Shown: piece after piece, positions 1 to 9,191 of the stretch
Layout: each line of letters begins with the position of its first letter
Position numbering within the stretch: position 1 is the stretch's first letter
Source of the DNA: Zymogenus sp964542895
GTDB taxonomy: Bacteria; Desulfobacterota; Zymogenia; Zymogenales; Zymogenaceae
Direction of reading: 5' to 3'
NCBI GenBank assembly: GCA_964542895.1
Contig: CAZIWT010000002.1
Span: forward strand, 1-64,000
Length of the DNA: 64,000 bases
Position numbers and translations under genes: made by a program
The notes under the pieces: generated by a model
The model's database searches: none
Told to the model about the DNA's origin: nothing
The model's input: the letters and a program-made list of their open reading frames with translations, nothing else

Positions 1-1
1 C

Positions 2-1192
2 GCCAAGGACGAGATCGGGAGCCTGGTCTCATCCTTTAACAACATGACCCAGGACCTGAAGACCCAGTCGAGAAGGCTCAAGAGGGTATACAACGAGCTG
101 TCCAGCTCGAACCTGGAGCTGGATCAGAGAAGGCGCTACATGGAGATCATCCTGAGGAACGTTACGGCGGGGGTGATCTCGATAGACAAGGACGGGATAT
201 TGACCACCGTAAACAAGGCCGCCGAGAGGATGATAGGGATAAAGACGTCGAAGGTTATCGACCGTCCCTATAACGAGGTGCTCCGCCCCGTTCATTACAA
301 AATAGTCATGGGTCTTATCGAAGACCTGAAGAGCTCCGAGGAGGGCTTTGTCCAGCAACAGGTGGAGATACCCCTGGAGGACAGGACCCTGACTTTGATG
401 GCCCATATGAACGATCTCGTCGACGAGGAGGGAAACTACATGGGTATGGTGGCGGTCTTTGATGACATTACCGAGATAATGAAGGCCCAGAAGATGGCCG
501 CCTGGAGGGAGGTTGCAAAGAGGATCGCCCACGAGATAAAGAATCCGTTGACTCCCATTCAGCTGTCCGCCCAGAGAATAAGAAAGAAGTACCTTGACAA
601 GATCGACGGGGACGGCGAGGTCCTGGACGAATGCACAAAGACGATCATCACGCAGGTGGACGAGATGAAATCGCTGGTCAATGAGTTCTCCCTCTTTGCG
701 AGGATGCCCTCCGCCAAGCCGAAGCCGAACGATCTGAACAAGATTGTGAAGGAGGCGATGAGCCTCTACAAGGACGCCAATAAAAATATAACATATAAAT
801 TTAAGGCAGATAAGGAGATACCTATAATGAACCTCGACCGGGAGCAGATAAAGCGGGTCCTCATCAACCTCATGGAGAACGCGGTTGAGGCCATCGACAA
901 GGAGAAGGGGAAGAAGAAAGGGGAGCGAAAGGGGGAGATCAGGATAGAGACCTCTTTTCTCAAATATCTTAACATGGTCCGTCTTACCATTTCCGATACC
1001 GGAATGGGAGTTACGCCGGACGGGAAAAACCGCCTCTTCGAGCCCTACTATTCCACCAAAAAGAGCGGGACGGGTCTCGGTCTTACCATTGTAAACACGA
1101 TAGTGTCCGACCACAGGGGCTTCATAAGGGTTATTGACAACAAGCCGAAGGGGGCGAAATTTATCATAGATCTTCCCGTTGGTACGTCATGA
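2..1192 (+). CDS. ntrY: Nitrogen-regulation type sensor histidine kinase NtrY (5' end outside window)
   Basis: The reading frame is already open at base 2, so the N-terminal membrane and sensor part lies outside the window. What remains is the end of a HAMP linker (AKDEIGSLVSSFNNMTQ), a short coiled coil, a PAS domain, a HisKA domain with the phospho-acceptor in HEIKNPLTP (His codon at 530-532), and a HATPase domain with DTGMGV and GTGLGL ATP-lid motifs. The stop overlaps the start of the next gene by four bases (ATGA), so the pair is co-translated. NtrY kinases phosphorylate NtrX-type sigma-54 activators, and that is the gene that follows. The exact signal sensed cannot be read from this fragment. 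Confidence 0.88.
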   Translation, partial: AKDEIGSLVSSFNNMTQDLKTQSRRLKRVYNELSSSNLELDQRRRYMEIILRNVTAGVISIDKDGILTTVNKAAERMIGIKTSKVIDRPYNEVLRPVHYKIVMGLIEDLKSSEEGFVQQQVEIPLEDRTLTLMAHMNDLVDEEGNYMGMVAVFDDITEIMKAQKMAAWREVAKRIAHEIKNPLTPIQLSAQRIRKKYLDKIDGDGEVLDECTKTIITQVDEMKSLVNEFSLFARMPSAKPKPNDLNKIVKEAMSLYKDANKNITYKFKADKEIPIMNLDREQIKRVLINLMENAVEAIDKEKGKKKGERKGEIRIETSFLKYLNMVRLTISDTGMGVTPDGKNRLFEPYYSTKKSGTGLGLTIVNTIVSDHRGFIRVIDNKPKGAKFIIDLPVGTS

Positions 1193-2550
1193 AGAAGAAG
1201 ATATTGATTGTAGACGATGAGGAGAGCATCCGGAAATCCCTCTCCGGGGCGCTTGCCGACGAAGGTTACGCGGTCTTTACGGCGGCCGACGGTGCGGATG
1301 CGCTGGAGCTTGTGGAGACGGAGCGGCCCCACCTGATACTCCTTGACATATGGATGCCGCAGATAGACGGGATCGAGGCGTTGAGAAAGCTAAAAGAGGA
1401 CTTTCCCGAGGTGGCGGTGGTGATGATCTCCGGCCACGGAAGCATCGAGACAGCGGTCAAGGCCACAAAGCTCGGCGCGTACGATTTCATCGAAAAGCCC
1501 CTCTCCCTCGAAAAGGTCGTTATCACCATAGACCACGCCCTGAGGGAGAGACACCTGGAAAAGGAGGTTTCCCTCTACAGGCAGAAGTTTGACCAGACGT
1601 CCACCATAGTCGCGGAAAGCATAGCTATGAAAAAGCTCGAAGACGAGATAAAGAGGGCCGCCCCCACCGACAGCTACGTCCTGATAAGCGGGGAGAACGG
1701 CACGGGAAAGGAGCTGGTGGCAAGGCAGCTCTACTCGATGAGCATGAGGAAGGACGGACCCTTCGTGGAGGTGAACTGTGCGGCCATCCCCGAGGAGCTT
1801 ATCGAGAGCGAGCTCTTCGGCTACGAGAAGGGGGCCTTTACCGGGGCCACCGGGAAAAAATCGGGTAAGTTCGACGTGGCGGACGGGGGCACGATCTTCC
1901 TCGACGAGATAGGCGACATGAGCCTTAAAACCCAGGCCAAGATTCTCAGGATACTGCAGGAGCAGAGATTCGTGAGGGTCGGGGGAAACAAGACCATTCG
2001 CGTCGACGTCAGGGTCTTTGCCGCAACGAACAGGGATCTGTTGAAGATGATAAAAGAGGGCACTTTCAGGGAAGACCTCTACTTCCGCCTGAACGTAATC
2101 CCCCTTTTCGTCCCCCCCTTGAGGGAGCGCCTGGAGGACATCCCGGTCTTGATCGATCATTTCATTGACGAGTTTGCCAGACAGGATATGCGTCAGAAGA
2201 AGACCATTGATGAAAAAGCGATTAGTCTGCTGAAGGCCTACCGCTGGCCCGGAAACGTGAGGGAGCTCAAGAACCTCGTCGAGAGGCTGATAATCATGAG
2301 TCCGGGGGACGTTATCGGCCTGGACGACATTCCGGCATATATCAAGTCTGGAGTGGGTATAGAGCCGGGGCAGGGGCTCTTTTCCAACGACAACATAAAG
2401 GATGCGAGGGAGAACTTCGAGCGGGTCTTCATAGAGAAGAAGCTCAGGGAAAACGGCAACAATATCTCAAAGACGGCAAAGGCGCTGGGGATGGAGAGGA
2501 GCCACCTTCACAAGAAGATCAAGGCGTATGAGATCGAGATGAAGAAGTGA
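1189..2550 (+). CDS. ntrX: Sigma-54-dependent response regulator NtrX
   Basis: A 453-residue NtrC-family activator. An N-terminal receiver domain carries the phospho-acceptor Asp in LILLDIWMP. A central AAA+ domain has a Walker A loop (GENGTGKE, with Asn where Ser is usual), the sigma-54 contact loop GAFTGA and the R-finger region. A C-terminal Fis-type helix-turn-helix (NNISKTAKALGMERSHLHKKI) binds DNA. It overlaps ntrY by four bases. From the family it should activate sigma-54 promoters after phosphorylation by NtrY; the target genes are not visible here. NtrX rather than another NtrC paralogue is inferred from the NtrY partner. Confidence 0.9.
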   Translation: MKKKILIVDDEESIRKSLSGALADEGYAVFTAADGADALELVETERPHLILLDIWMPQIDGIEALRKLKEDFPEVAVVMISGHGSIETAVKATKLGAYDFIEKPLSLEKVVITIDHALRERHLEKEVSLYRQKFDQTSTIVAESIAMKKLEDEIKRAAPTDSYVLISGENGTGKELVARQLYSMSMRKDGPFVEVNCAAIPEELIESELFGYEKGAFTGATGKKSGKFDVADGGTIFLDEIGDMSLKTQAKILRILQEQRFVRVGGNKTIRVDVRVFAATNRDLLKMIKEGTFREDLYFRLNVIPLFVPPLRERLEDIPVLIDHFIDEFARQDMRQKKTIDEKAISLLKAYRWPGNVRELKNLVERLIIMSPGDVIGLDDIPAYIKSGVGIEPGQGLFSNDNIKDARENFERVFIEKKLRENGNNISKTAKALGMERSHLHKKIKAYEIEMKK

Positions 2551-2675
2551 GGAGGTTCACTCCCAAAAGGGGTGTCTGGAGGAAGGCCGACTTTTGGATT
2601 TTAGATATTTGGGAAGCCGGAGGGGGGATTTATAAGAATCCCGGCCCTTGTTTGAATCTTTCTTTGCTAAAAAAA

Positions 2676-3167
2676 TTAGATCCTTTTTGACATCACTATA
2701 AACCGCATACCATTTATTTCCTGTTCCTGCTCGATAATAGTGAACGCGAGCTTCCTTTAAATATGTATTGCATATGGTGAGGAGTTGACGGTCAGCTGTA
2801 TTATGTCTCTGTTTTCTTCGCGATACTTCTCAATGGCTTTATCGAGCAGCCTTTTTGCGACACCCATGTTGTACCAATCCTCTGAAGTGAACAAGAGCGC
2901 AATGTGGAAAGAATCTCGTATTTCAATAAAACCTACGATTTATTCTTGACAGGAGGCGACAAGGGCAATCGAACCCTCGCCAAGACGCTTGGCTATCGCC
3001 TCGGGTGTTATGAATTCTTTGAAATGCTCTACCCCTACTGTCGAGTAATCGGGGGCGATAAATATTTCAAATACCCTCTCAATCAGGTTTGCCGCTTCGA
3101 CGGCTTCTTCGGGCTTCAACGCTCTTATTGTCAGCTCTCTTATAAATCCGCTGTCGCAGGTCTGCAT
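2676..3167 (-). pseudogene. GNAT-family N-acetyltransferase, broken by two in-frame TAA codons
   Basis: One frame of 163 codons reads as a complete small GNAT enzyme. The N-terminal helix region (IRALKPEEAVEAANLIERVF) is followed by the strand before the acetyl-CoA site (IVGFIEIRDSFHIALLFTS), a P-loop-like segment (GVAKRLLDKAIEKY) and the C-terminal VNSSPYAIHI...NGMRF. Two TAA codons interrupt it, at 2940-2942 (just before IVGFIEI) and 2757-2759 (where Tyr is expected before the last beta strand); the natural stop is at 2676-2678. Neither stop is TGA, so selenocysteine readthrough cannot rescue it. The frame is otherwise intact, so decay looks recent. Confidence 0.75.
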
Positions 3168-3382
3168 CGGCTTGTTCTTCTGATTTTCCTAAAAGGAGTT
3201 TTGTCGCCTTGATTAATAAAGGGGACTCGTGAGCCGCGCTGTATCAAGATTATCGGAGGTTATCTCCCCTTCAGCGGATTGGAAAGCCCCCTCGATCATA
3301 TATCAATTCAGCAATTCAGATAGGCTTGTGGAAAAAGTCCTGCCGGCCCTAACATGTGGAGCTTTTAGACGTCAATGAACTA

Positions 3383-4684
3383 TCAGCCTCTCCTCTTCCT
3401 GCCGCTTCTTCTTCTCCCCTCTCTACTTTTTTTGCCGGACACACTTTTCTTTCTTATCGGCTCGTCGAGCTTTTTTCCCAGGTCATCGTCGTCCGCGACC
3501 ACAAAGGGGAGCTTTCCGTCGATGAGCTTCTCGATAGGCTCAAGATAATATACGTCGTCCTCGGAGGCGATGGATATGGCGGTGCCCCTCTTTCCGGCCC
3601 TGGCGGTCCTGCCTATCCTGTGGACGTAGTCCTCGGGGTTCTGGGGCAGGTCGTAGTTGATGACGTAGCCGACGTCCTCGATGTGAAGACCCCTGGACGC
3701 CACGTCGGTGGCGATGACGATCTTTATCTCCCCTCCCATGAAGCGCTCGATGATCTTAAGCCTCTTCCGCTGGGGGATGTCGCCGGTCAGGGCAAAGGCC
3801 TTTATGCCGTTTTCGGTCAGCCTCTCCTCTATCATCGTGACGCCGCTTTTAGTGTTGGAGAAAATCAGGAGCCTTTCGGCATCGGACTTTTGGACAAGTC
3901 CGAGGAGGAGGCGAAACTTCTTTCTCTTCTCCACGTGATAGAGAGTCTGGCTTACCTCGTCTACCGTAACGCTCTCCGGGGTGGCCGAGACCTCCACCGG
4001 TATCTTCATATATTGGTATGTCGCCTCGATGACCCTGAAGTTTATCGTGGCGGAAAATAGCATCGTCTGTCTGGTTGAGTACTTGGGCAGCCTCTTCAGC
4101 ATAAAGCGTAGGTCCCTGATAAAGCCCATGTCGAGGAGGCGGTCCGCCTCGTCGATGACGAGAACCTCTATCCCTTTCGTCTTCAGGATGTCCTGCTTCA
4201 TGTAATCGATGAGGCGCCCCGGCGTCCCCACGACGATGTCGACGCCCGCCTTCAGGCGGTCCGCCTGCTTTTTGTAGTCCACCCCGCCGAAGACGGCGGT
4301 GTAGGTAAGACCGGTGTGGGTGCCGATGTCCCGGGCCTCCTTTTCTATTTGAACGGCGAGCTCCCGGGTGGGGGCGATAATCAGGGCCCTTGGGAGAGTC
4401 GGCGACTTTTTTTCGGTCTTGAGGAGCTTTTCGAAAATCGTTATGAGAAAGGCGGCGGTCTTCCCCGTTCCGGTCTGGGCCTGACCTATGAGGTCGAATT
4501 CCCCCAAGGTGTAGGGAAGGGCCATCGATTGGATATCTGTGGGGCTTATAAACCCAACGTCCTTTATGCCCGCGGCCGTGCGGTTGTCCAAATTCAGCTC
4601 GGCGAAGGTTTTGATCGGGGGGAGGTATTTATCCGGAGTCTTGTCGTATTCCTTGTAGGTTTCTGCTTTCTGAGATCTGAGCAT
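3383..4684 (-). CDS. DEAD-box ATP-dependent RNA helicase
   Basis: This 433-residue helicase has the standard order: Q motif (FISPTDIQSMALPY), Walker A (AQTGTGKT), PTRELA, DEAD box (VIDEADRLLD), SAT, and the C-terminal motifs ending in HRIGRTARAGKRGT. The tail is basic (KKSREGRRRSGRKRRG) and would bind RNA non-specifically, as in RhlB/RhlE-type enzymes. I start at the ATG at 4684, preceded by AAGGA; a longer frame would use TTG at 4717. It stands alone with its own candidate promoter upstream. Likely role is RNA remodelling in ribosome assembly, mRNA decay or cold adaptation; the subfamily cannot be fixed by eye. Confidence 0.9.
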   Translation of the reverse strand: MLRSQKAETYKEYDKTPDKYLPPIKTFAELNLDNRTAAGIKDVGFISPTDIQSMALPYTLGEFDLIGQAQTGTGKTAAFLITIFEKLLKTEKKSPTLPRALIIAPTRELAVQIEKEARDIGTHTGLTYTAVFGGVDYKKQADRLKAGVDIVVGTPGRLIDYMKQDILKTKGIEVLVIDEADRLLDMGFIRDLRFMLKRLPKYSTRQTMLFSATINFRVIEATYQYMKIPVEVSATPESVTVDEVSQTLYHVEKRKKFRLLLGLVQKSDAERLLIFSNTKSGVTMIEERLTENGIKAFALTGDIPQRKRLKIIERFMGGEIKIVIATDVASRGLHIEDVGYVINYDLPQNPEDYVHRIGRTARAGKRGTAISIASEDDVYYLEPIEKLIDGKLPFVVADDDDLGKKLDEPIRKKSVSGKKSREGRRRSGRKRRG

Positions 4685-4787
4685 GATTTCCTTGTGAACG
4701 GCTGTATGGCCGAGCAAAAAACTCGGCCTCGATGTTCTATTTCTGATATAAGTTTAAATCTATCTGGAGAGAGGAGTCTTAATTTTT

Positions 4788-4816
4788 AAGATATAATGTT
4801 ACACCAAATCGGTCAA
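4788..4816 (-). promoter_or_regulatory. Possible sigma-70 promoter of the DEAD-box helicase gene
   Basis: On the minus strand TTGACC (4816-4811) is followed after 17 bases by TATCTT (4793-4788), about 100 bases before the helicase start. The match is moderate and is judged by eye only. Confidence 0.35.
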
Positions 4817-5015
4817 AAAAGCAAGTCTTTTAACAACCCCTTTTTCTCGATTAAAATGGATGGAAAAAACCGTTGATTGACCGCCGGTGAAAACCTTGGA
4901 GGGGGGTATGCGAAGATGAAAGGGATGCGAACAAGGCCCCCCCCTTTTTGCCGTACTCGAGAATAAGATTCGATAATTGCGCGGCTTAAGGGATCCGAAA
5001 AGACGACCTATATCT
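4817..5015. other. Intergenic region with no recognised gene
   Basis: With the helicase promoter region the gap from 4685 to 5015 exceeds 300 bases. It lies upstream of the helicase and downstream of the first patatin gene. I see no tRNA, no convincing terminator and no small gene with a ribosome-binding site. Confidence 0.5.
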
Positions 5016-6080
5016 TTAAGCGTTACGAGGTTTTCGAGTACCCTTGCTCCTTTTCTTTTTCCCGACGTCTCTTTTTTTAGATTTATCCTTATCCGCTTCG
5101 CTTTTTCCGTCGTAATCAAGAATCAACTCTCCCATTTTTTTCCCGTAGTGTTCCTCCAGCTTTTTGAGCATTTTTACGTCGTCCAATTCGATCTCCTCAT
5201 CCAAATCCACTTGGAATCTGCGAAAATCGAGAGGATGGAGAAACTCCTTGGTCAGATCGTTTTGTTGATCGTTAGCCGATTGCATGAAGGCCCCTAACAT
5301 TGCTTTAGCGAATTTCACCGGGTCCAATCTGATATCTTCCAAGCTTTCTGCAATGGGTTTGTCCCTTCCGGTGCCTATGCTTATAAGGGTCGTGTTTTTG
5401 GTGGTCCATTTCCTTTTTTCATTCAGGTGGTGGGTTATCTCGTATGCGGTGATGTACGAGGGATTGTTGTAGGAGCCGACGCCGCCGTCTATATATTGAC
5501 CGTATTCGCCCTTGACTGGAGGGAAGTATGTAGGGGCGGCACTGGATGCCAGAACCGCCTTTACAACCGGCCACTCGGTAAAGTTTTCATCCTTTTTCTT
5601 TTCCGGCACGTTCCACGGCTTTATAAAGCGTGTTCTGTTTGATGTAATATCAAACGTAGTGAAGACAACGTCTATCTTGGGATCTAAAGAATAGAAATAT
5701 TTCATCTTCGCCCCTTCACCAATCTTCTCGCCCAAAATTGTCTTCAGAAGAGATTCTAGCTTCTTGTTGGAGTAGTACTCTCCCGTGAAGACCATCCTTA
5801 GGGAGGTGTAGCCGGGGAAGAGCTTTTTAAAGACGTCCCTTCCCAGCTTCCTGTAGTAGCCGTTAAGGTCGTTTGCGGATACCCCTGAGGCCAGGGCGGA
5901 GGCGATTATTGCGCCGGTGGATGTGCCGGCGAACAGATGGACCTTTTCGTTGAGCCTCTTTTTTATGTAGCCGGTCTGTATGAGATGATCCTCCAGCATG
6001 GAGAGCGCTTTTGTGGCGACGATCCCCTTGATCCCGCCGCCGTCGATCGATATGGCGACGTTTTTCCTGAATTCTTTCAT
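5016..6080 (-). CDS. Patatin-like phospholipase (copy 1)
   Basis: A 354-residue patatin-family acyl hydrolase. It shows the oxyanion loop GGGIKG (residues 14-19), the nucleophile elbow GTSTG with Ser54, and the catalytic Asp198 in DGG followed by YNNP. The family cleaves phospholipid acyl esters with a Ser-Asp dyad. There is no signal peptide or membrane segment, so it should act in the cytosol. The C-terminus is very basic (repeats of KK/RR/KR), which could anchor it to acidic lipids. The start is preceded by AAGGAG. It is the last of a patatin / DUF6765-like / patatin set on this strand and resembles copy 2, including ISIDGGGIKG and RTRFIKPWN, so an ancient duplication is likely. Confidence 0.88.
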   Translation of the reverse strand: MKEFRKNVAISIDGGGIKGIVATKALSMLEDHLIQTGYIKKRLNEKVHLFAGTSTGAIIASALASGVSANDLNGYYRKLGRDVFKKLFPGYTSLRMVFTGEYYSNKKLESLLKTILGEKIGEGAKMKYFYSLDPKIDVVFTTFDITSNRTRFIKPWNVPEKKKDENFTEWPVVKAVLASSAAPTYFPPVKGEYGQYIDGGVGSYNNPSYITAYEITHHLNEKRKWTTKNTTLISIGTGRDKPIAESLEDIRLDPVKFAKAMLGAFMQSANDQQNDLTKEFLHPLDFRRFQVDLDEEIELDDVKMLKKLEEHYGKKMGELILDYDGKSEADKDKSKKRDVGKKKRSKGTRKPRNA

Positions 6081-6111
6081 GATTCTTCTCCTTGAAGAAA
6101 GTGTCGAGTGC

Positions 6112-6132
6112 CCGCCTTTTTAAGGCGGGCGA
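6112..6132. repeat. GC-rich inverted repeat between the phospholipase genes
   Basis: GCCCGCC and GGCGGGC flank TTTTTAA. The arms match perfectly over seven bases. It lies between the DUF6765-like gene and patatin copy 1. No U-tract follows on either strand, so it may be an RNA stability or attenuation hairpin rather than a classic terminator. Confidence 0.5.
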
Positions 6133-6309
6133 TAGGGCGCCTTAATCAACGAATTTCAAGCGCACTCTACTCCTCGGATGTTGTGGGAACAGCCGTATGG
6201 CCCCACAACATTAAACAGTATCCTTTTCAGAGAGTATTATCAAAAAAATCAATAGACTGAAGATTTACGGTTTTTCAGCCGCTCTTCAATTTCCAGCATC
6301 TCGCTTTCA

Positions 6310-7425
6310 TCACGGCAACCTTTCGAGCACGAAGTCCCGTTGCAGCAGCGCGGCCCTGTGGAAATGGTAAAACGGCGACTTGAAATAGTCGTCTTTTATT
6401 ATCATTTTTCTTCGGATTTCGACACCTTTGTAATAATCGTCCCAATCATGGCCATCTCCTTTTAAGACTTGAAAAGCGGTTCTCCACCAATCTGTTTTAT
6501 CGTATTTGAACTTTTCGGGAAACTGGAGGTCATCAAAGAAGTCGTAAAAGTTATTTCTCCAGTTCTCACACCGATCCTCAAGATCCCTTCCCACGTATTT
6601 CAGCTGCTTTTCTATCCTCTTTTTGATTTCATTCCATTTTTTATAGGGGGTCTTTTGGGTTTCCGACAGTTTTTTGTAGATCGTCTCCGCCGCCTTGAGA
6701 AACTCCTTCGTGTTATTACGCGGAACTAATTCGCCGGTCGATTTCTTTGTGTATTCCCAGACCAAAAAAGGGTAGTCCGGGTAAAAACCGGCTTCTGCGT
6801 GACCTATTCGGGGTCCCGCTTTCCATGGGATTTTAATTTTAAATTTACGCTTCATAAGCTTCATCACATTGTTTTTTTTGACCTGGATATCTATCACCTC
6901 GTTTTCTTCGTTTTTCCTTCCGGAAAACCCTTGATGCGCCCAGGTGTCCGCATAGGTGTGCAGGGCTATCCCTATGCGGCAGAGACGAAACAGCTCGAAA
7001 TCCGTTATCATGGATTCCCAGCATTCACACTCCTTTTTTCCCTTGAGGGCCTCTTCTAAAAGCGTATCGGCGAACTTTATGCCGAATTCTTCGGATTTTT
7101 TGGTCTTTTTAAGTTGGGCGGGCTCTGTTACGTATTCAAATCCCCATCCGGGCGGCTCGTAAAACCTCGGCGGAATGAAATGAAATGAGATTAGAATCTT
7201 CTTCTGCTCGGACCAGAATATAGATCTTACCTTCAAACCTTTGTGTGCCGTGCGCACCGGATCGATTCTGATGTCGTTAGGGGATTTTTTTATGGGTATT
7301 CGTCCGCCTTGCGTTGCGTCGTCGACGTATTGTGACGCGTAGGCTATGGTGAGGGCGTCTTTCGAGCTGAAGCCGGCGGCCTTTGCCAAGACTCCTATAC
7401 AATAATAGTGAAAATCCCTTTGCAT
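6310..7425 (-). CDS. DUF6765-like protein, possibly a metal-dependent lipase or nuclease relative
   Basis: A 371-residue protein that starts MQRDFHYYCIGVLAKAAGF and has IAYASQYVDDA near residues 27-37, the pattern I associate with the uncharacterised DUF6765 family. His6, Asp35/Asp36 and the cluster His156, Asp160 and His164 in HTYADTWAH could bind metal. The H-x3-D-x3-H arrangement recalls zinc-dependent phospholipase C and S1/P1 nuclease folds, but that link is my inference. No signal peptide is visible. The start is preceded by GGAGG. It sits between two patatin genes on the same strand, which supports a lipid-related role. Confidence 0.6.
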   Translation of the reverse strand: MQRDFHYYCIGVLAKAAGFSSKDALTIAYASQYVDDATQGGRIPIKKSPNDIRIDPVRTAHKGLKVRSIFWSEQKKILISFHFIPPRFYEPPGWGFEYVTEPAQLKKTKKSEEFGIKFADTLLEEALKGKKECECWESMITDFELFRLCRIGIALHTYADTWAHQGFSGRKNEENEVIDIQVKKNNVMKLMKRKFKIKIPWKAGPRIGHAEAGFYPDYPFLVWEYTKKSTGELVPRNNTKEFLKAAETIYKKLSETQKTPYKKWNEIKKRIEKQLKYVGRDLEDRCENWRNNFYDFFDDLQFPEKFKYDKTDWWRTAFQVLKGDGHDWDDYYKGVEIRRKMIIKDDYFKSPFYHFHRAALLQRDFVLERLP

Positions 7426-7463
7426 CTTACCCTCCTTTAAAATTTGATATTTTAAAAATCGAT

Positions 7464-7498
7464 GAGGCCAGGTTCTCCAGATGCTGGAGAAGGGCCTC
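7464..7498. repeat. Strong stem-loop between patatin copy 2 and the DUF6765-like gene
   Basis: GAGGCC...GGCCTC encloses TTCTCCAG / CTGGAGAA with an ATG loop. The two stems are separated by small bulges, giving about 14 pairs. On the minus strand it lies after patatin copy 2 and about 40 bases before the DUF6765-like start, followed by ATCGATTTTTAAAA. It could be a weak terminator or a leader element controlling the downstream gene. Confidence 0.6.
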
Positions 7499-7610
7499 CC
7501 GTTACTTAAAGATATTGAAAATCATTTGTTATCAAAAACAAGTCCTAAAAACCACCGTGAATTAAGGGGGCCGTCCAGATCGTAGTTATTTCCCTCGCAA
7601 GCAGGGGGCC

Positions 7611-8630
7611 TCATTTCAGCTTTGAGCATTCTCCGCCCGGATGTTGGATCGGCTCTTTCTTTTCCCAATCATTTTCCTTGATCTTTCTCCCCAGCTCCTC
7701 CCCGTACTTTTTAAGGAGTTCGATGTTTTTAGGGGAGGCGTCGTCCAGTTTGATATACTCATCTATATCGACCTGAAAGCGGCGGAAGTCGAGCTCTTTA
7801 AAGAAGTTCTGCACAAGGAACACCTGCTGGTCGTTGGAAGACTGGCGAAAGGAGTCGATGATGGGCATGATCCAGCCGAAAGCGGTTCTGGGTTTCTTCT
7901 CAATAGGTTTTTCCCTGCCGGTTCCTATACTTATGAGGGTGGTGTCCTTCGCCTCCCAGCCGAGGCAGTATGCGAGCTCGAAGGCCGCATAGTAACAGGG
8001 ATTTCCGTATGCGCCGAATCCGCCGTCGGCGTAGTGACCGTCCACGGGGGGGAACAGAGAGGGCACAGCGCTGGACGCCAGCACCGATTTGACCACAGTC
8101 CAGTCGGTGAAATCGACCTCTTCCCCGTTCGTTTCATCGGCGATCCTTATTTCTTCTTCGGTCGGCTTGTTCCACGGCTTGATGAATCTTGTGCGATTAT
8201 CGAAGATGTCGAGGGTCGTGATGACGAGGTCTATGGGTCGATCTCCTTTACAGAAATCCTTCATCTTCCTGTCGCCGATGAGCTTTGTCAGCTCCTGTTT
8301 AAGGGCCTTGTTGCTGTAGCGATGGCTGCAAAACGGCCAGGGTCGAAGCAGTGGGTTTTTCTTGAACACCAATCCGCCCAAGCTCGTATAGAGATCGAAT
8401 ATCTTTTTGGCCTTTACACCGGATGTGATACACGCGGCGATAATCGCCCCGGTGGAGCTTCCCGCCACGAGGCGAAAGGTGTCGACAAAGGATTTATCGT
8501 TCTTAAAAAGCTCCGCCTCGAGGTCGATCAAGGCCCTTGCGGCCGCCACACCCTTGATTCCCCCGCCGTCGATAGATATCGCTACGTTTTTCCTGAACTT
8601 CTTCATCGTCCTTTTATCTTTTTTCGCCAT
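7611..8630 (-). CDS. Patatin-like phospholipase (copy 2)
   Basis: A 339-residue patatin-family lipase with GGGIKG (residues 22-27), a nucleophile elbow GSSTG (Ser59) and the catalytic Asp202 in ADGGFGAYGNP. It has no signal peptide, so a cytosolic location is expected. A GGGAGG ribosome-binding site precedes the ATG. It is the first gene of the phospholipase set and parallels copy 1 along its length, but lacks the strongly basic tail of that copy. Patatins serve as housekeeping lipases and also as membrane-degrading effectors in some defence systems (for example CapV in CBASS). No nucleotide cyclase of the CD-NTase type is adjacent, so a defence role is only a possibility. Confidence 0.88.
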   Translation of the reverse strand: MAKKDKRTMKKFRKNVAISIDGGGIKGVAAARALIDLEAELFKNDKSFVDTFRLVAGSSTGAIIAACITSGVKAKKIFDLYTSLGGLVFKKNPLLRPWPFCSHRYSNKALKQELTKLIGDRKMKDFCKGDRPIDLVITTLDIFDNRTRFIKPWNKPTEEEIRIADETNGEEVDFTDWTVVKSVLASSAVPSLFPPVDGHYADGGFGAYGNPCYYAAFELAYCLGWEAKDTTLISIGTGREKPIEKKPRTAFGWIMPIIDSFRQSSNDQQVFLVQNFFKELDFRRFQVDIDEYIKLDDASPKNIELLKKYGEELGRKIKENDWEKKEPIQHPGGECSKLK

Positions 8631-8949
8631 TTTTATCCTCCCTTTGCTTATTTGGTGAATCTATATCCCCGAAGACTCAAGAAGGTCGCATCATTTCCTC
8701 ACCATATGAAATTCGTATAACCGCTTATTTGGACGTAAGCTTTCAGCATCTCGGAGCGGACCGAATCAATTAAATCGGATTCGAGTTACGCTTCGCCCGA
8801 TTTCCTGTCCATTGTGAATGCATTGCCCCCTTCTTTGTCGAACTTTTCAATCCCTTAATTGGCCCGACGTTTTTATTGAGAATTTTTTTGTCTTTAAGTA
8901 ACGCCGTCCGCCGAATCGTTTAACTGAAAAATTATAAATTAGGCATGAC

Positions 8950-8973
8950 AAACAATACGTTATGCTATTGTTT
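8950..8973. repeat. Perfect 8-bp inverted repeat, possible operator
   Basis: AAACAATA and TATTGTTT are separated by eight bases (CGTTATGC). The symmetry and AT-rich arms suit a dimeric regulator binding site; an RNA hairpin is the alternative. It lies about 320 bases upstream of patatin copy 2. Confidence 0.4.
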
Positions 8974-9161
8974 ATTTGACCGACGATCTCAAAGCGAGCC
9001 TGTATCGCGGGACCTTTTTCAATCCGAACCGGCTTTCATCTATTGTAAATTGGTAGACTAATTTCTAATCAGGTTCAAAATGAGATTAGAGGTGAAACGG
9101 CGGCTAATCGAAATACGTGAATGAGAAATGCTGTGAAGTACAAAGAGATACTTTTTATGGT

Positions 9162-9191
9162 ATATTAATGCAATGTATGTCCAATTGTCAA
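9162..9191 (-). promoter_or_regulatory. Sigma-70 promoter candidate reading toward patatin copy 2
   Basis: Minus-strand TTGACA (9191-9186) lies 18 bases from TAATAT (9167-9162). The -35 box is perfect. TTGTC-AA-GACAA symmetry overlaps the -35 element and could be an operator. Confidence 0.5.

Noticed and set aside
2904..3212. Plus-strand frame of 102 codons
   Set aside because: It is antisense to the decayed GNAT gene, whose minus-strand frame has clear family sequence.
5016..8630. CBASS-like defence system based on the patatins
   Set aside because: No CD-NTase, Cap2/Cap3 or nucleotide-sensing domain is encoded next to them; the class III adenylate cyclase at 21-23 kb is far away and of a different family.
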